From contig NZ_CP017675.1 in assembly GCF_001870225.1 (NCBI RefSeq), positions 2,747,747 to 2,811,746 of the forward strand: a stretch of DNA of 64,000 bases, given 5' to 3'. Positions 54,250-63,794 of the stretch are shown piece after piece; the first letter of the stretch is position 1, and each line of letters opens with the position of its first letter. Below the pieces are notes generated by a model that did no database searches, was not told the origin of the DNA, and saw nothing but the letters and a program-made list of their open reading frames with translations. The position numbers and the translations under genes are program-made. This stretch comes from Gloeomargarita lithophora Alchichica-D10 (lineage in GTDB: Bacteria; Cyanobacteriota; Cyanobacteriia; Gloeomargaritales; Gloeomargaritaceae).

Positions 54250-54348
54250 ATAGCAATTACACATGATTTCGAGCAAAGATTCTGAATAATCAAGTCCGGG
54301 AGTGATGCTCCTGCAACCACTTTTCAAAATTTAAGTAGAATTATTGTA
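54250..54348. repeat. Dispersed repeat, copy 9 (degenerate)
   Basis: The order is conserved but the bases have drifted: ATAGCAATTAC at the left, a core CCGGGAGTGATGCTCCTGCAACC and AGAATTATTGTA at the right. It looks like an old copy of the element directly to its left. Confidence 0.5.
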
Positions 54349-54562
54349 GCAGTTCAATTTGATTCATAAACTTCTGATACTTCTCTCTAGCTGTGGGCAA
54401 GAGGAAGGGTTATTACTGGTTTCCGGCTCTGCCATTGGGCCAATCTTACCAATGAATTGAGTTTGGTATATGATTGTTTTTATCAGCGCAGTGCAGATAA
54501 TTTTGGAAATATGATTTCCAGCTTCATTTCTGGTAATTTTCTGACAGGGTGATTCATCAACA

Positions 54563-55453
54563 ATGGATGGTTTTTTGAACCTGAATAAACCCCTGGGTAT
54601 CACCTCCCACGACTGTGTGGCGCAGGTGCGGCGTTGCCTACGCCTCAAACGGGTGGGACATGGGGGTACCCTTGACCCTTTAGCCACCGGCGTTTTGCCC
54701 ATTGCCTTGGGGCGAGCCACCCGTTTACTGAATTTTTTACCTACGACCAAACGCTACCGAGCCACCATTCGCTTCGGTGTGCAAACTGGTACTGACGATT
54801 TGGGGGGAGATATATTAGTACAAAAGCCTGTTTCAGATTTAACGCTAACCCAAGTCCAGGCGGTACTCCCGGAATTTATCGGTGTTATCCAACAGACACC
54901 ACCCGCCTTTAGTGCCATCCATATCCAAGGGCAGAGAGCCTACGACCTGGCTCGGCGGGGGGAAACGGTGGTACTGCCGGAACGGTCGGTAGAAATTTTT
55001 GAACTTATCGTAGAAAACTGGCAGGATGGAGCCTTTCCTGAACTAACATTATTAGTACATTGTCGCGCAGGAACCTATATCCGTTCCTTGGCACGGGATG
55101 TGGGAAGAAAATTAAATATCCCGGCGACTCTCAGTGCTTTGACCCGTACCGAGAGCGGGGGTATGGATTTAGCGCATAGTACAACATTGGAACAATTACA
55201 GGCGGAAGTACAAGCCCAAACCTGGCAACCCCCAGCCCCGGATCAGATGCTCAACCATTTGCCCGCTGTCACGTTACCCCCGCAACAGGTCAGACCTTGG
55301 TGCCAGGGGCAAAAACAAGTTGGGTCAGCCCTCCCATCTCCCTGGTGGCGGGTGTATGATGAACGAGGGTGTTTCTTGGGAATTGGGCAACAAATTGGGG
55401 AACGAGAACTCAAGCCGCATATCGTTTTGGTTGATCCCCGCCTGGAATGCTAA
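54563..55453 (+). CDS. truB: tRNA pseudouridine(55) synthase TruB
   Basis: A 296-residue TruB. LNLNKPLGITSHDCVAQVRR and GHGGTLDPLATGVLPIALGRATRL contain the catalytic Asp, and QTPPAFSAIHIQGQRAYDLARRGE and CRAGTYIRSLARDVG are further family motifs. It makes pseudouridine 55 in the T loop of tRNA. It lies 10 bases upstream of kaiA, so clock genes and truB may share a transcript. Confidence 0.92.
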   Translation: MDGFLNLNKPLGITSHDCVAQVRRCLRLKRVGHGGTLDPLATGVLPIALGRATRLLNFLPTTKRYRATIRFGVQTGTDDLGGDILVQKPVSDLTLTQVQAVLPEFIGVIQQTPPAFSAIHIQGQRAYDLARRGETVVLPERSVEIFELIVENWQDGAFPELTLLVHCRAGTYIRSLARDVGRKLNIPATLSALTRTESGGMDLAHSTTLEQLQAEVQAQTWQPPAPDQMLNHLPAVTLPPQQVRPWCQGQKQVGSALPSPWWRVYDERGCFLGIGQQIGERELKPHIVLVDPRLEC

Positions 55454-55463
55454 CCTTTGATCT

Positions 55464-55862
55464 ATGGATTTCTCCCCGGTTGCCACCTGGACGCTTCCCA
55501 CCACTTCCCGTGAACGTGACCCGCAACAGTTCTGGGCAAGTTTGAGTGGGGAACAACAGCAACAATGGTTACAGCAGTTACAGCCATTGTACTATCAAAT
55601 CATTCTGCTGTATTTTCGAGATGCCCCGGATTTACAGGAACGCATCGCCCAATTTACCTACCTGGCCTACCGGCTGAATTTGCCCATTGCTGAGATTTTG
55701 GGGATGCACATGCAGTTTATGGATGAAATTACCAAACAATTAAAACTCGAAGGCCGTAGCGAGGAACTGGTGTTGGACTACCGGTTGACCTTGATTGATG
55801 TGATTGCCCATTTGTGCGAACGGTATCGCCGTGCTATGGTCGAAGTGCCGGAGGGAAAATGA
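55464..55862 (+). CDS. kaiA: Short KaiA (C-terminal domain only)
   Basis: A 132-residue protein matching the KaiC-binding and dimerisation domain of Kai[23 protein letters not shown], then [20 protein letters not shown] and [21 protein letters not shown]. KaiA of Synechococcus elongatus has about 284 residues, with a pseudo-receiver domain at the N-terminus that is missing here. Short KaiA forms occur in Nostoc-type cyanobacteria. It should still stimulate KaiC autophosphorylation, but not accept quinone-type input through a pseudo-receiver. It overlaps kaiB as ATGATG. Confidence 0.9.
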   Translation: MDFSPVATWTLPTTSRERDPQQFWASLSGEQQQQWLQQLQPLYYQIILLYFRDAPDLQERIAQFTYLAYRLNLPIAEILGMHMQFMDEITKQLKLEGRSEELVLDYRLTLIDVIAHLCERYRRAMVEVPEGK

Positions 55863-56179
55863 TGCACCGCACCACCAAAAAAGTTTACATTCTCAAGCTG
55901 TATGTGGCGGGAAATACCCCTAATTCGGTGCGGGCTTTGGCGACGTTGCGGGACATTTTGGCAACGGAATTTAAGGGGGTTTATACCTTAAAAGTGATTG
56001 ATATTCTCGCCAACCCCCGCCTTGCCGAAGAGGATAAAATTTTAGCCACCCCCACCTTGGCACGGATTTTGCCCCCACCGGTGCGGCGGATTATTGGTGA
56101 CCTGTCGGACAGAGAAAAAGTATTGATCGGCCTAGACCTCCTGTATGATGAATTGGTGGAAGAGGAATTATTAGGGTAG
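55859..56179 (+). CDS. kaiB: Circadian clock protein KaiB
   Basis: A 106-residue thioredoxin-like fold-switching protein that binds phosphorylated KaiC and sequesters Kai[81 protein letters not shown] is the conserved body. The acidic tail ([11 protein letters not shown]) is normal. The start may be 55859 or 55862; both overlap the kaiA stop. It is followed by kaiC after two bases. Confidence 0.94.
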   Translation: MMHRTTKKVYILKLYVAGNTPNSVRALATLRDILATEFKGVYTLKVIDILANPRLAEEDKILATPTLARILPPPVRRIIGDLSDREKVLIGLDLLYDELVEEELLG

Positions 56180-56181
56180 TT

Positions 56182-57723
56182 ATGTCCAGTGGAACCGCAA
56201 CGGGTGTACAAAAAATTCGCACATTAATTGAAGGGTTTGATGAGGTGAGTCATGGGGGCTTACCCCTTGGCCGTTGCACGATTGTCAGTGGTACATCGGG
56301 GACGGGAAAAACCATTTTTGCGATGCAGTTTTTGTACAATGGGATTATCCATTTTGATGAACCGGGGATTTTTGTTACTTTTGAAGAAGCCCCGGAGGAT
56401 ATTATCAAAAATGTCCTTAGTTTTGGTTGGAATTTACAAGCACTGATTGACCAGGGGAAGTTATTTATTTTAGATGCGTCCCCGGAGCCAGAAGGTCAGC
56501 AGATTATTGGGGACTTTGATTTATCGGCTCTGATTGCTCGCATGGAATATGCGGTGGAAAAGTTCAAAGCCAAGCGGGTTTCGATTGACTCGGTGACGGC
56601 GATTTTTCAGCAGTATAGCGGTAATAATAGTGTGTCCATGATCCGCAATGAATTGTTTATCATGGTGGCGCGGTTAAAAAAATTGCAAGTTACGACGGTG
56701 ATGACCACGGAACGCATCGAGGAATATGGCCCGATTGCCCGGTTTGATGTGGAGGAATTTGTTTCGGATAATGTGGTGATTTTACGCAATGTATTGGAGA
56801 TGGAACGCCGTCATCGTACTTTGGAAATTCTCAAATTGCGAGGCACGACCCACATGAAGGGGGAATACCCATTTACGATTAGTCGGGAGGGGGTGAATAT
56901 CTTTCCTTTGGGGGCGATGCAACTCACCCAGCGTTCCTCGAATGTGCGGGTGTCTTCGGGGATTTCTACCTTGGACGAGATGTGTGGCGGCGGCTTTTTT
57001 AAGGATTCGATTATTTTGGCAACGGGGGCGACGGGGACGGGCAAAACCTTGCTGGTGAGCCGGTTTTTGGAAAATGCCTGTCAGCGGGGGGAGCGGGCGA
57101 TTTTGTTTGCCTACGAGGAGTCCCGGGCGCAGTTGTCCCGCAACGCCTCCTCCTGGGGGGTGGATTTTGAGCGGTTTGAACGCCAGGGTTTGCTCAAAAT
57201 CATCTGCGCCTACCCGGAATCCACAGGGCTGGAAGACCATATGCAGATTGTGCGCTCGGAAATTGGCAGTTTTCGTCCTACCTGTTTTGCCATTGATTCC
57301 CTGTCGGCCTTGGCGCGGGGGGTGAGCAATAATGCCTTTCGCCAGTTTGTGATTGGGGTGACGGGGTTTGCCAAACAACAGGAAATTACTGGCTTTTTTA
57401 CCAATACGTTAGACCAGTTTTTGGGTTCAAATTCCATTACCGAGTCCCATATTTCTACGATTACGGATACGATTTTGCTCCTGCAATACGTGGAGATTCG
57501 GGGGGAAATTTCCCGGGCGATCAATGTATTCAAAATGCGGGGTTCTTGGCATGATAAAGGGATTCGGGAGTATGTAATTACCAGTCAAGGGCCGGATATT
57601 CAGGATTCTTTTCGCAATTTGGAACGGATTATCAGTGGTTCCCCCACCCGGGTGATGGTGGATGAAAAAACGGAACTTTCTCGCATCATGCGGGGGGTGC
57701 AGAATCCGGAAACGCTGCTCTAG
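56182..57723 (+). CDS. kaiC: Circadian clock protein kinase KaiC
   Basis: A 513-residue double RecA-like ATPase and autokinase, the clock core. CI has Walker A GTSGTGKT (37-44) and FVTFEEAPEDI with catalytic Glu residues. CII has ATGATGTGKT. The phosphorylation sites are Ser425 and Thr426 in ESHISTITDT, equal to Ser431/Thr432 of S. elongatus. The C-terminal tail (TELSRIMRGVQNPETLL) contains the A-loop region that KaiA binds. Its last 38 bases overlap the end of the convergent cobU gene. Confidence 0.95.
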   Translation: MSSGTATGVQKIRTLIEGFDEVSHGGLPLGRCTIVSGTSGTGKTIFAMQFLYNGIIHFDEPGIFVTFEEAPEDIIKNVLSFGWNLQALIDQGKLFILDASPEPEGQQIIGDFDLSALIARMEYAVEKFKAKRVSIDSVTAIFQQYSGNNSVSMIRNELFIMVARLKKLQVTTVMTTERIEEYGPIARFDVEEFVSDNVVILRNVLEMERRHRTLEILKLRGTTHMKGEYPFTISREGVNIFPLGAMQLTQRSSNVRVSSGISTLDEMCGGGFFKDSIILATGATGTGKTLLVSRFLENACQRGERAILFAYEESRAQLSRNASSWGVDFERFERQGLLKIICAYPESTGLEDHMQIVRSEIGSFRPTCFAIDSLSALARGVSNNAFRQFVIGVTGFAKQQEITGFFTNTLDQFLGSNSITESHISTITDTILLLQYVEIRGEISRAINVFKMRGSWHDKGIREYVITSQGPDIQDSFRNLERIISGSPTRVMVDEKTELSRIMRGVQNPETLL

Positions 57724-58267
57724 GAACGGGTTGACCCAGTTGGGTGAGATTCAATGCCCAGCCGCCGGTGACTAAATAAACACAACCAGCAAGGGCACCG
57801 ATTTCCTGCATCAATTCTCCTAAACGATCCCGAAATAACCGCCCGGAGGGGTAGGCAGGCACCACGCCCCAGCCCACTTCTTCGGCGACCAAAATCACGG
57901 GGTTAGCGGTAATTTTTAGGGCATTTAATAACTGATTTTGCATATTGAGCCAGGCTGGGTTATCTAATGCTAAAAACTGGGCGACCCAAGTGCCCAAAGA
58001 ATCAATTAACAAACCGGAATTGGGCGGCGGTTGTTGACACAAGGCGACCAAATCCAAGGGCGGTTCCAGGGTGTGCCAATGGGCAGGGCGCCGCTGTTGG
58101 TGTTGGGTAATGCGTGCTTGCCATTCCTGGTCTGCTGGGTCAGGGATACCGGTGGCAACGTAGGTGATGGATACCCCTAAATTAGCCGCCAGATATTCCG
58201 CCCAACGGCTTTTGCCGGAGCGACTAGGGCCGGTGATCAGGGTCAGATGGGGGTTGGTTGGTGGCAT
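57686..58267 (-). CDS. cobU: Adenosylcobinamide kinase/guanylyltransferase
   Basis: A 193-residue bifunctional enzyme of late cobalamin synthesis that phosphorylates adenosylcobinamide and transfers GMP to it. LITGPSRSGKSRWAEYLAANLG is the P-loop, THQQ-like AQHQQRRPAHWHTLE the substrate loop and VLVAEEVGWGVVPAYPSGRLFRDRLGELMQEIGALA the conserved domain end. ATG 58267 starts the conserved domain; codons above are not conserved. It overlaps kaiC tail to tail. Confidence 0.88.
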   Translation of the reverse strand: MPPTNPHLTLITGPSRSGKSRWAEYLAANLGVSITYVATGIPDPADQEWQARITQHQQRRPAHWHTLEPPLDLVALCQQPPPNSGLLIDSLGTWVAQFLALDNPAWLNMQNQLLNALKITANPVILVAEEVGWGVVPAYPSGRLFRDRLGELMQEIGALAGCVYLVTGGWALNLTQLGQPVPRAAFPDSAPPA

Positions 58268-58296
58268 GGCATTTAGCAATTTTATTTGATGCCACC

Positions 58297-59433
58297 TTAG
58301 GGGTTGATCGCCCATAGTTTTACCAGGTTGTCCACGCTACCACTGGCGAGGAGACGACCATCGGGGCTGAAATTGATGCCATAGATCCAAGCCGTATGCC
58401 CCGGTAGTTGGGCAATTTCCTGACCCTGGGTGACATCCCACAGGCGAATTATTTTGTCCCGCCCGGCGCTGGCGACCCATTTTTCGTTGCGGTGCATGGC
58501 GACGGTAAACACTTCTCCCAGGTGGCCGGTGAGGGTTTTCACGGGTTGACGGGTGTTGAGATTCCAGTATTTCAGGGTGGCATCCCGGCTGACGCTGACA
58601 AAGGCTTGGCCGTCCGGGGTAAAGGCCAACCAATTCACATCGCTGGTATGCCCCGGCAAGGTATGACGCATTTGCCCCCCTTGCCATAAACGAATTGTCT
58701 GATCCACGCTGGCACTGAGCAGGGTTTGGCCATCGGGGCTGTAGGTCACGTAGAGGACAATATCCCCGTGCCCCTTGAGGGTTTTTAATGGTTGGCCGCT
58801 TATATCCCACAGGCGCATGGTGCGGTCGTAGCTGGCACTGGCAAAGGTCTTGCCCTGGGGATGGATGGCAATCGAGGTAACCCAGTACCCATGCCCCCGC
58901 AGGGTTTGCCGTTCTTTGCCCGTCGCCAAGTCCCAGATTTTAATGGCATTATCCTTGCCGCCGCTGATCACCGTTTGTCCATCCGGGGTGACCGCCATCC
59001 CCAGGACTTCTTCCCGATGGCCGACCAGGGTACGCAGGGCTTTACCCGTTGCCACCTCCCAGACTCGGATGGTTTTGTCTGCACTGGCACTGAGTAGGTA
59101 GCGTCCGTCCGGGGTAAAGACCACGGAATTGATATGCCCGGTGTGACCCCCCAGGCTGGCCTGGAGCCGTCCGATTTGGCTGGGGGAATTGGCGGGGCTG
59201 GGAATAGGGTTAACCGCTGCTGTTGGTGCGGTGGAGGCGGTGGGATTGGGGCGGGTAAAATACCAGTAGCTTCCGGCTCCGGCAGCAGTAGCCAGCACGC
59301 CCAAGAGGATCAAAGGGATGGGGGAGCGTTTTTTGAGGGGGAAACTACAAATTTCACAATGGACTGCACTGGCGGGATTGCGGTCATAACCACACCGGGG
59401 GCACTTAAGATGGGGATCACTCCCAAGGGTCAT
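58297..59433 (-). CDS. WD40-repeat membrane protein with zinc ribbon
   Basis: A 378-residue protein. A zinc ribbon (CPRCGYDRNPASAVHCEIC, about 10-28) precedes a membrane helix (PIPLILLGVLATAAGAGSYWYF) and a Pro/Thr linker. Seven WD40 repeats follow, each starting with GH (GHTGHINSVVF, GHREEVLGMAV, GHGYWVTSIAI and so on) and ending in W-D or L-W. They form one propeller, so a protein-binding scaffold is likely. The partner is unknown. It ends upstream of cobU on the same strand. Confidence 0.85.
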   Translation of the reverse strand: MTLGSDPHLKCPRCGYDRNPASAVHCEICSFPLKKRSPIPLILLGVLATAAGAGSYWYFTRPNPTASTAPTAAVNPIPSPANSPSQIGRLQASLGGHTGHINSVVFTPDGRYLLSASADKTIRVWEVATGKALRTLVGHREEVLGMAVTPDGQTVISGGKDNAIKIWDLATGKERQTLRGHGYWVTSIAIHPQGKTFASASYDRTMRLWDISGQPLKTLKGHGDIVLYVTYSPDGQTLLSASVDQTIRLWQGGQMRHTLPGHTSDVNWLAFTPDGQAFVSVSRDATLKYWNLNTRQPVKTLTGHLGEVFTVAMHRNEKWVASAGRDKIIRLWDVTQGQEIAQLPGHTAWIYGINFSPDGRLLASGSVDNLVKLWAINP

Positions 59434-59526
59434 GGGGGAACGGCGGATTTGATACAGCCAAAATTAATCACTACCAGACTTTACTTTCAATCTGAATAAT
59501 AAATACCTTAGCACTTCCAAATTTTA

Positions 59527-59555
59527 TGGGGGCAAGAAATCACTCCTTACCCCCA
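59527..59555 (-). terminator. Terminator of cpcC
   Basis: On the minus strand TGGGGGTAAG (59546-59555) pairs with CTTGCCCCCA (59527-59536) with one G-T wobble and a 9-base loop, followed by TAAAATTT. It lies 28 bases beyond the cpcC stop. Confidence 0.6.
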
Positions 59556-59582
59556 CCCAACTTATTCACGATTGACCGCCGA

Positions 59583-60434
59583 TTAAGCAGGCGTAATCCC
59601 CGCAATCCGTCCCCCTTGACGGTGGATTTGTTGCATCCGCTGTAGCAGTTGGTCGTAGGGCACCAGAAAACTGGTGGTCACCCGGCGCACCTTGGGATAG
59701 CCAGGGCCAGACAAAGCGGCCACTTCCACCCGGTATATCCGCCCATCTTGGCCGAGGGGGGGGCCTTGGCGGGATTGGGTAAGGGCATTTTGGGGGGCAC
59801 GGTAAGCCCAGGCATCATTCACCCCGGCGGGGCCAACGACGGTGCTGGCTTTGTTTTGTGCCAGTTCCCAATTGAGGCGGGGGCTGGATTGTTCCAGTTG
59901 GCTCCGGTCGCTGTTGGCATAGCCCCGGTAGAGGCGGAACATGCGGCTAAATCCGACGATTTTTTGCCCCGGTTGCGTCCAAAAACCCCGGTAGGTGGGG
60001 ACGATATTTTCCCAAAAACTGGCTTGGTATTCCGGGCTGTCAATGTAGCTGTCAATTTCCGCGTTGTAGCCCTGGTTGTGGTAGAGGTCCAGGTGGAAAC
60101 TGATTTCGCTCTGGTCGTAGGGTGCCCGCCCCAGAAGGTGTTTGTAATTCAGTTCGATAAAGCGGTTGTTGGCGTTGGGGTAAAAGAATTTTTGTTTATA
60201 CAATTCGGATTTGGCCACCGCCCGCACAAATTCCCGCACGGTGACATTGCCGTTGCGGAGTTGGGATTCGGCGTAGGCCAGCCGTTCGCTTTTCATCAGG
60301 TAATCATTGCCCAATACCTGCCGGTACACCGCCCGGATCACCAGGTCGGTATCGCCAGCATTGCGCCATTCGATGCGCTCTTGGGGGGAAAAATCGGTGA
60401 TGCCCAGATTTTGGGCGGAAGTAGATTGGGTCAT
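59583..60434 (-). CDS. cpcC: Phycobilisome rod linker polypeptide CpcC
   Basis: A 283-residue linker of phycocyanin rods. The PBS linker domain (about 30-180) shows [57 protein letters not shown] and YIDSPEYQ. The C-terminal CpcD-like domain (about 225-283) has [18 protein letters not shown] and [15 protein letters not shown]. It joins phycocyanin hexamers in the rod. cpcBA genes are not in the window, so it is separate from the main operon. ATG 60434 has GGAG six bases upstream; the long frame continuing to 61391 lies antisense to the next gene and is not real. Confidence 0.92.
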   Translation of the reverse strand: MTQSTSAQNLGITDFSPQERIEWRNAGDTDLVIRAVYRQVLGNDYLMKSERLAYAESQLRNGNVTVREFVRAVAKSELYKQKFFYPNANNRFIELNYKHLLGRAPYDQSEISFHLDLYHNQGYNAEIDSYIDSPEYQASFWENIVPTYRGFWTQPGQKIVGFSRMFRLYRGYANSDRSQLEQSSPRLNWELAQNKASTVVGPAGVNDAWAYRAPQNALTQSRQGPPLGQDGRIYRVEVAALSGPGYPKVRRVTTSFLVPYDQLLQRMQQIHRQGGRIAGITPA

Positions 60435-60617
60435 AAACATCTCCGCAGGGGGTTCGGTTCTGAATTCTCTAATAAAATGGGGTAAAAATTCACAAATACC
60501 TCCGGTTTTTGCAATAAAATTTTGTATGACGTAGTAATTGTTGATGTTCGGGCAAGCGGGCGGGGAATGGGTGGGGCTGGTTAAGATAGAGGATGGAGCC
60601 TGTTTGAGCAAGGACGC

Positions 60618-63416
60618 ATGGATGGGTCGGAACTGACGGTGTGGGGGGTCTGGGAGTGGGTGCAGGGGGAGATTCGCTGTAGCCAGGATTTGGCGAAACA
60701 ATTGGGTTTGGAGAATGAATTTTGTCCGCTGGCGCAGTGGTGGGAGCGGGTGCCGCCGTTGGAACAGGCGCAGGTGCAACAGGTGTGGCAGGCCTGGTTG
60801 GCGGGGGAACGCCTGGATTTGCAGGTGGGGCATGGGTGGGTACTGCCCAGTGGGGGTTGGCGCAGGCTGTGGGTGTATGGCCAGGGGTGGCAGGGGCAAA
60901 AACTGGGTTGGGTGCTGGATGTGACGGCGTTGTTGGCACCGGGGGGCATGGAGCGGGATGAACTGCAAACGGTGCTGGATGCGTTTCCTGGTACGGTGTC
61001 CTGGATTGGTCAGGATTTGCGGTATTTGGGGGTAAATCATCAGTTGGCGCACTCGTTGAATTTGCCGGTGACGGCGTTTCCGGGGCAGGAGGTGGGGTTT
61101 CTCAGCCCCAACCCGGTGTTTAACGAGTTTGTCCGGGGGGTGTTTGCCGACCCGGATCGCTATTTGCAACGGGAGTTGGAGTTGCAGGTGCCGGTGGGGG
61201 ACGGGAATCACAAGACGTTTCTGGTGATGGCTCAGAAGTACCAGCAGGGGAGCGCCGCTGTGTTTGTGGGGGTGGATATTACGGAGCGGCGCCGGGTGGA
61301 AGCCCAATTGCGCCACAGTGAAGACCGGTTTCGGCGGTTGATTGAGGAATTGCAGGTGGGGTTGCAGTTGTGGGGTGCCCAGGGAGAGCACGTGCTGAGC
61401 AATCGGGCGGCTTTAGAGATTTTGGGGATGGAACGGGGCAGGCTTGACCAGATCGGGTTGTATGACCGGGGCTGGAATGTGATTGATGAGCAGGGACAAC
61501 CGCTGTCCTCGGCGGATTTACCGGTGGCACGGGTGTTGGCAGACGGTCAGAGCGTCCGCAATTTGGTACTGGGGGTCTATCGCCAGCGGTATCAAGACCG
61601 GGTGTGGTTGCTGGTCACGGCGGAACCCCAGGTGGATGAGCAGGGGCAGGTGGTGCAGGTGATTTGTACGTTTAGTGATATTACGGAGCGGCGCCGGGTG
61701 GAGCAGGCTCTGCGGGAAAGTCGGGAGCGGTATGCCCTGGCGGTGGCGGGGGCGAACGATGGGCTGTGGGACTGGGATTTGAGTGCCAACGAGATGTATT
61801 TTTCCAATCGCTGGCAGGAGATGTTGGGCTACCGGGAGGGGGAAATCAGCCCCAATCCCGATGAATGGATTGACCGGATTCACCCGGAGGACCGCGACCG
61901 GGTACGCAATGAATTATCGGCGCATTTGACCGGGTTGACCCCCCATTTTGAGAGTGAGCATCGGGTGGTGCATCGGGATGGGCGTTACCATTGGATGCTC
62001 TGTCGGGGTTTGGCGGTGCGGGATACGGACGGGCAGGTGTATCGCATGGCGGGTTCCCAGACGGATATTACCCGGCGCAAGCAGACGGAATCCCAGCTGC
62101 GTTATGATGCCACCCACGATTCTTTGACGGATTTGGCGAATCGGGCGTTGTTTTTGGAATGTTTGGAAAAAGCCCTGCGCTGTCATTATTTTTCCCGGCA
62201 AGATGGGGTGAATTTTGCGGTTTTATTTTTAGATTTAGACCGCTTCAAAATTGTCAACGATAGCCTGGGGCACATGAGTGGTGACCGGCTGTTGGTGGCG
62301 ATTGCCCAGCAGTTGCGGCGGTGTCTGCGCTCCGGGGATGTGCTGGCTCGCTTTGGCGGCGATGAGTTTGCTATTTTGCTCAATGGGGTGACCAGTGCCC
62401 TGGATGCGACTTTGATTGCCGAGCAGATTCATGGGGCGTTTAAGGAACCTTTTCCTTTGGGGGCGGATGGGTTGGAGGTGTTTACCAGTGCCAGTGTTGG
62501 TTTGGTGCTGGGGCCGGGGCATTACCTCCGCCCGGAGGAAGTACTGCGGGATGTGGATGCGGCCATGCACGAGGCCAAGTTGCGGGGGAAAGCCTGTACG
62601 GTGGTGTTTGACCATGCGATGTACACCCAGGCGTTGCGCCTACTGCAGGTGGAGACGGATTTGCGGCGGGCGATTGAGCGGGAGGAATTGTGCGTTTTTT
62701 ATCAACCGATTGTATCTTTGCTAACGGGCGCCCTGACCGGGTTTGAGGCCTTGGTACGCTGGCGGCATCCCCAGTGGGGTTTGGTTTCGCCGGGGGAATT
62801 TATCCCCTTGGCGGAGGAAACGGGGTTAATCCTTTCCCTGGGGCGGTGGGTATTGCACCAGGCTTGCGACCAGATGCGGCGGTGGCAGAGAACCCTACCG
62901 GGGACAGACCAACTCAGCATCAGCGTCAACCTGTCCGGGCGACAACTCCTCCAACCCCATCTCCTAGAGCAGGTGGGGGAAATCCTCACCGATACGAGTT
63001 TAGACCCCCAATTCCTGCGCCTGGAAATTACCGAGAGTGTGTTGGGGGATTATGACGAGGCGGTGACCATTCTCAAAAAACTCAAGGATTTGGGGGTGGA
63101 TTCTTGTATTGACGATTTTGGTACGGGGCATTCCTCCTTGAGTCGTCTCCATCGCTTTCCCATTGACCGTTTGAAGATTGACCAATCCTTTGTTTCCCAG
63201 GTGGAGCATGACCGGGAATCCGGGGAAATTATCCGCACCATCATGTCCTTGGCGCAAAGTCTGCACATGGATGTGACCGCCGAGGGGGTGGAGACCCGGG
63301 CGCAACGCCAGTTACTCCAAAGCCTGGACTGCCAGTATGCCCAGGGGTTTCTATTCTCCCGCCCCCTGCCCAGTGCCGAGATGGAGGCGTTGATCCAGCA
63401 CTTGCCCCATTGGTGA
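60618..63416 (+). CDS. PAS-GGDEF-EAL cyclic-di-GMP signalling protein
   Basis: A 932-residue soluble protein. Three or four PAS/PAC units (to about 500) include [34 protein letters not shown] and [27 protein letters not shown] domain (about 500-660) has [13 protein letters not shown] intact, and an EAL domain (about 670-925) has [12 protein letters not shown] and [28 protein letters not shown]. Both active sites look complete, so it may make or cleave c-di-GMP depending on the PAS input. Its last 66 bases overlap the convergent queF gene. Confidence 0.9.
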   Translation: MDGSELTVWGVWEWVQGEIRCSQDLAKQLGLENEFCPLAQWWERVPPLEQAQVQQVWQAWLAGERLDLQVGHGWVLPSGGWRRLWVYGQGWQGQKLGWVLDVTALLAPGGMERDELQTVLDAFPGTVSWIGQDLRYLGVNHQLAHSLNLPVTAFPGQEVGFLSPNPVFNEFVRGVFADPDRYLQRELELQVPVGDGNHKTFLVMAQKYQQGSAAVFVGVDITERRRVEAQLRHSEDRFRRLIEELQVGLQLWGAQGEHVLSNRAALEILGMERGRLDQIGLYDRGWNVIDEQGQPLSSADLPVARVLADGQSVRNLVLGVYRQRYQDRVWLLVTAEPQVDEQGQVVQVICTFSDITERRRVEQALRESRERYALAVAGANDGLWDWDLSANEMYFSNRWQEMLGYREGEISPNPDEWIDRIHPEDRDRVRNELSAHLTGLTPHFESEHRVVHRDGRYHWMLCRGLAVRDTDGQVYRMAGSQTDITRRKQTESQLRYDATHDSLTDLANRALFLECLEKALRCHYFSRQDGVNFAVLFLDLDRFKIVNDSLGHMSGDRLLVAIAQQLRRCLRSGDVLARFGGDEFAILLNGVTSALDATLIAEQIHGAFKEPFPLGADGLEVFTSASVGLVLGPGHYLRPEEVLRDVDAAMHEAKLRGKACTVVFDHAMYTQALRLLQVETDLRRAIEREELCVFYQPIVSLLTGALTGFEALVRWRHPQWGLVSPGEFIPLAEETGLILSLGRWVLHQACDQMRRWQRTLPGTDQLSISVNLSGRQLLQPHLLEQVGEILTDTSLDPQFLRLEITESVLGDYDEAVTILKKLKDLGVDSCIDDFGTGHSSLSRLHRFPIDRLKIDQSFVSQVEHDRESGEIIRTIMSLAQSLHMDVTAEGVETRAQRQLLQSLDCQYAQGFLFSRPLPSAEMEALIQHLPHW

Positions 63417-63794
63417 ATCGGGATAGGCCACATCAATCACCGTATGCACGTTACCCCGGGGGTTGAAATCGGCTTTTAGGCGTACCGCTAGGGGGGCAGC
63501 AACGGCGACAAAATCATCCAAAATTTGGTTGGCAACGGCTTCATGGGCAATTTGTTTGTCCCGATAGCCATTGATATAGAGTTTGATGGATTTGAGTTCC
63601 ACCACCCGCTCATCGGGGATGTAGTCCAGGTAAATGGTGGCAAAGTCGGGATAGCCGGAAAAGGGACATTTGCAGGTAAATTCGGGCAGGGTCATGCGAA
63701 TCCAGTATTGCCGACCGGGACGGGGGTTGGGGAAGGTGATCATTGTCCCTTCCCGAATTAGTCGCTCGCCGTAGGGTTCAGGAGTGGGGGTCAT
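63351..63794 (-). CDS. queF: NADPH-dependent 7-cyano-7-deazaguanine reductase QueF
   Basis: A 147-residue type I QueF that reduces preQ0 to preQ1 for queuosine. FTCKCPFSGYPDFATIYLDYIPDERVVELKSIKLYI contains the thioimide-forming Cys and the conserved Glu-Ser-Lys-x-Lys loop in the form ELKSIKLY. HEAVANQILDDFV and GRQYWIRM are further parts. The C-terminal about 20 residues overlap the preceding gene on the other strand. The rest is standard. Confidence 0.9.
   Translation of the reverse strand: MTPTPEPYGERLIREGTMITFPNPRPGRQYWIRMTLPEFTCKCPFSGYPDFATIYLDYIPDERVVELKSIKLYINGYRDKQIAHEAVANQILDDFVAVAAPLAVRLKADFNPRGNVHTVIDVAYPDSPMGQVLDQRLHLGTGQGAGE

Larger units (their letters stand above)
53903..54562. 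other. Intergenic decay zone between DUF58 and truB
   Basis: These 660 bases carry no intact gene. They hold the 3' remnant of a transposase (53990-54067), a full dispersed repeat (54068-54212) and a degenerate one (54250-54348). The remaining 54350-54562 is A/T-rich, probably with the truB promoter. Confidence 0.7.

Noticed and set aside
60435..61391. Upstream extension of the cpcC reading frame to 602 residues
   Set aside because: It runs antisense to the start of the PAS-GGDEF-EAL gene, is rich in Pro, Gln and His without a fold, and the conserved CpcC start lies at 60434 with its own ribosome site.
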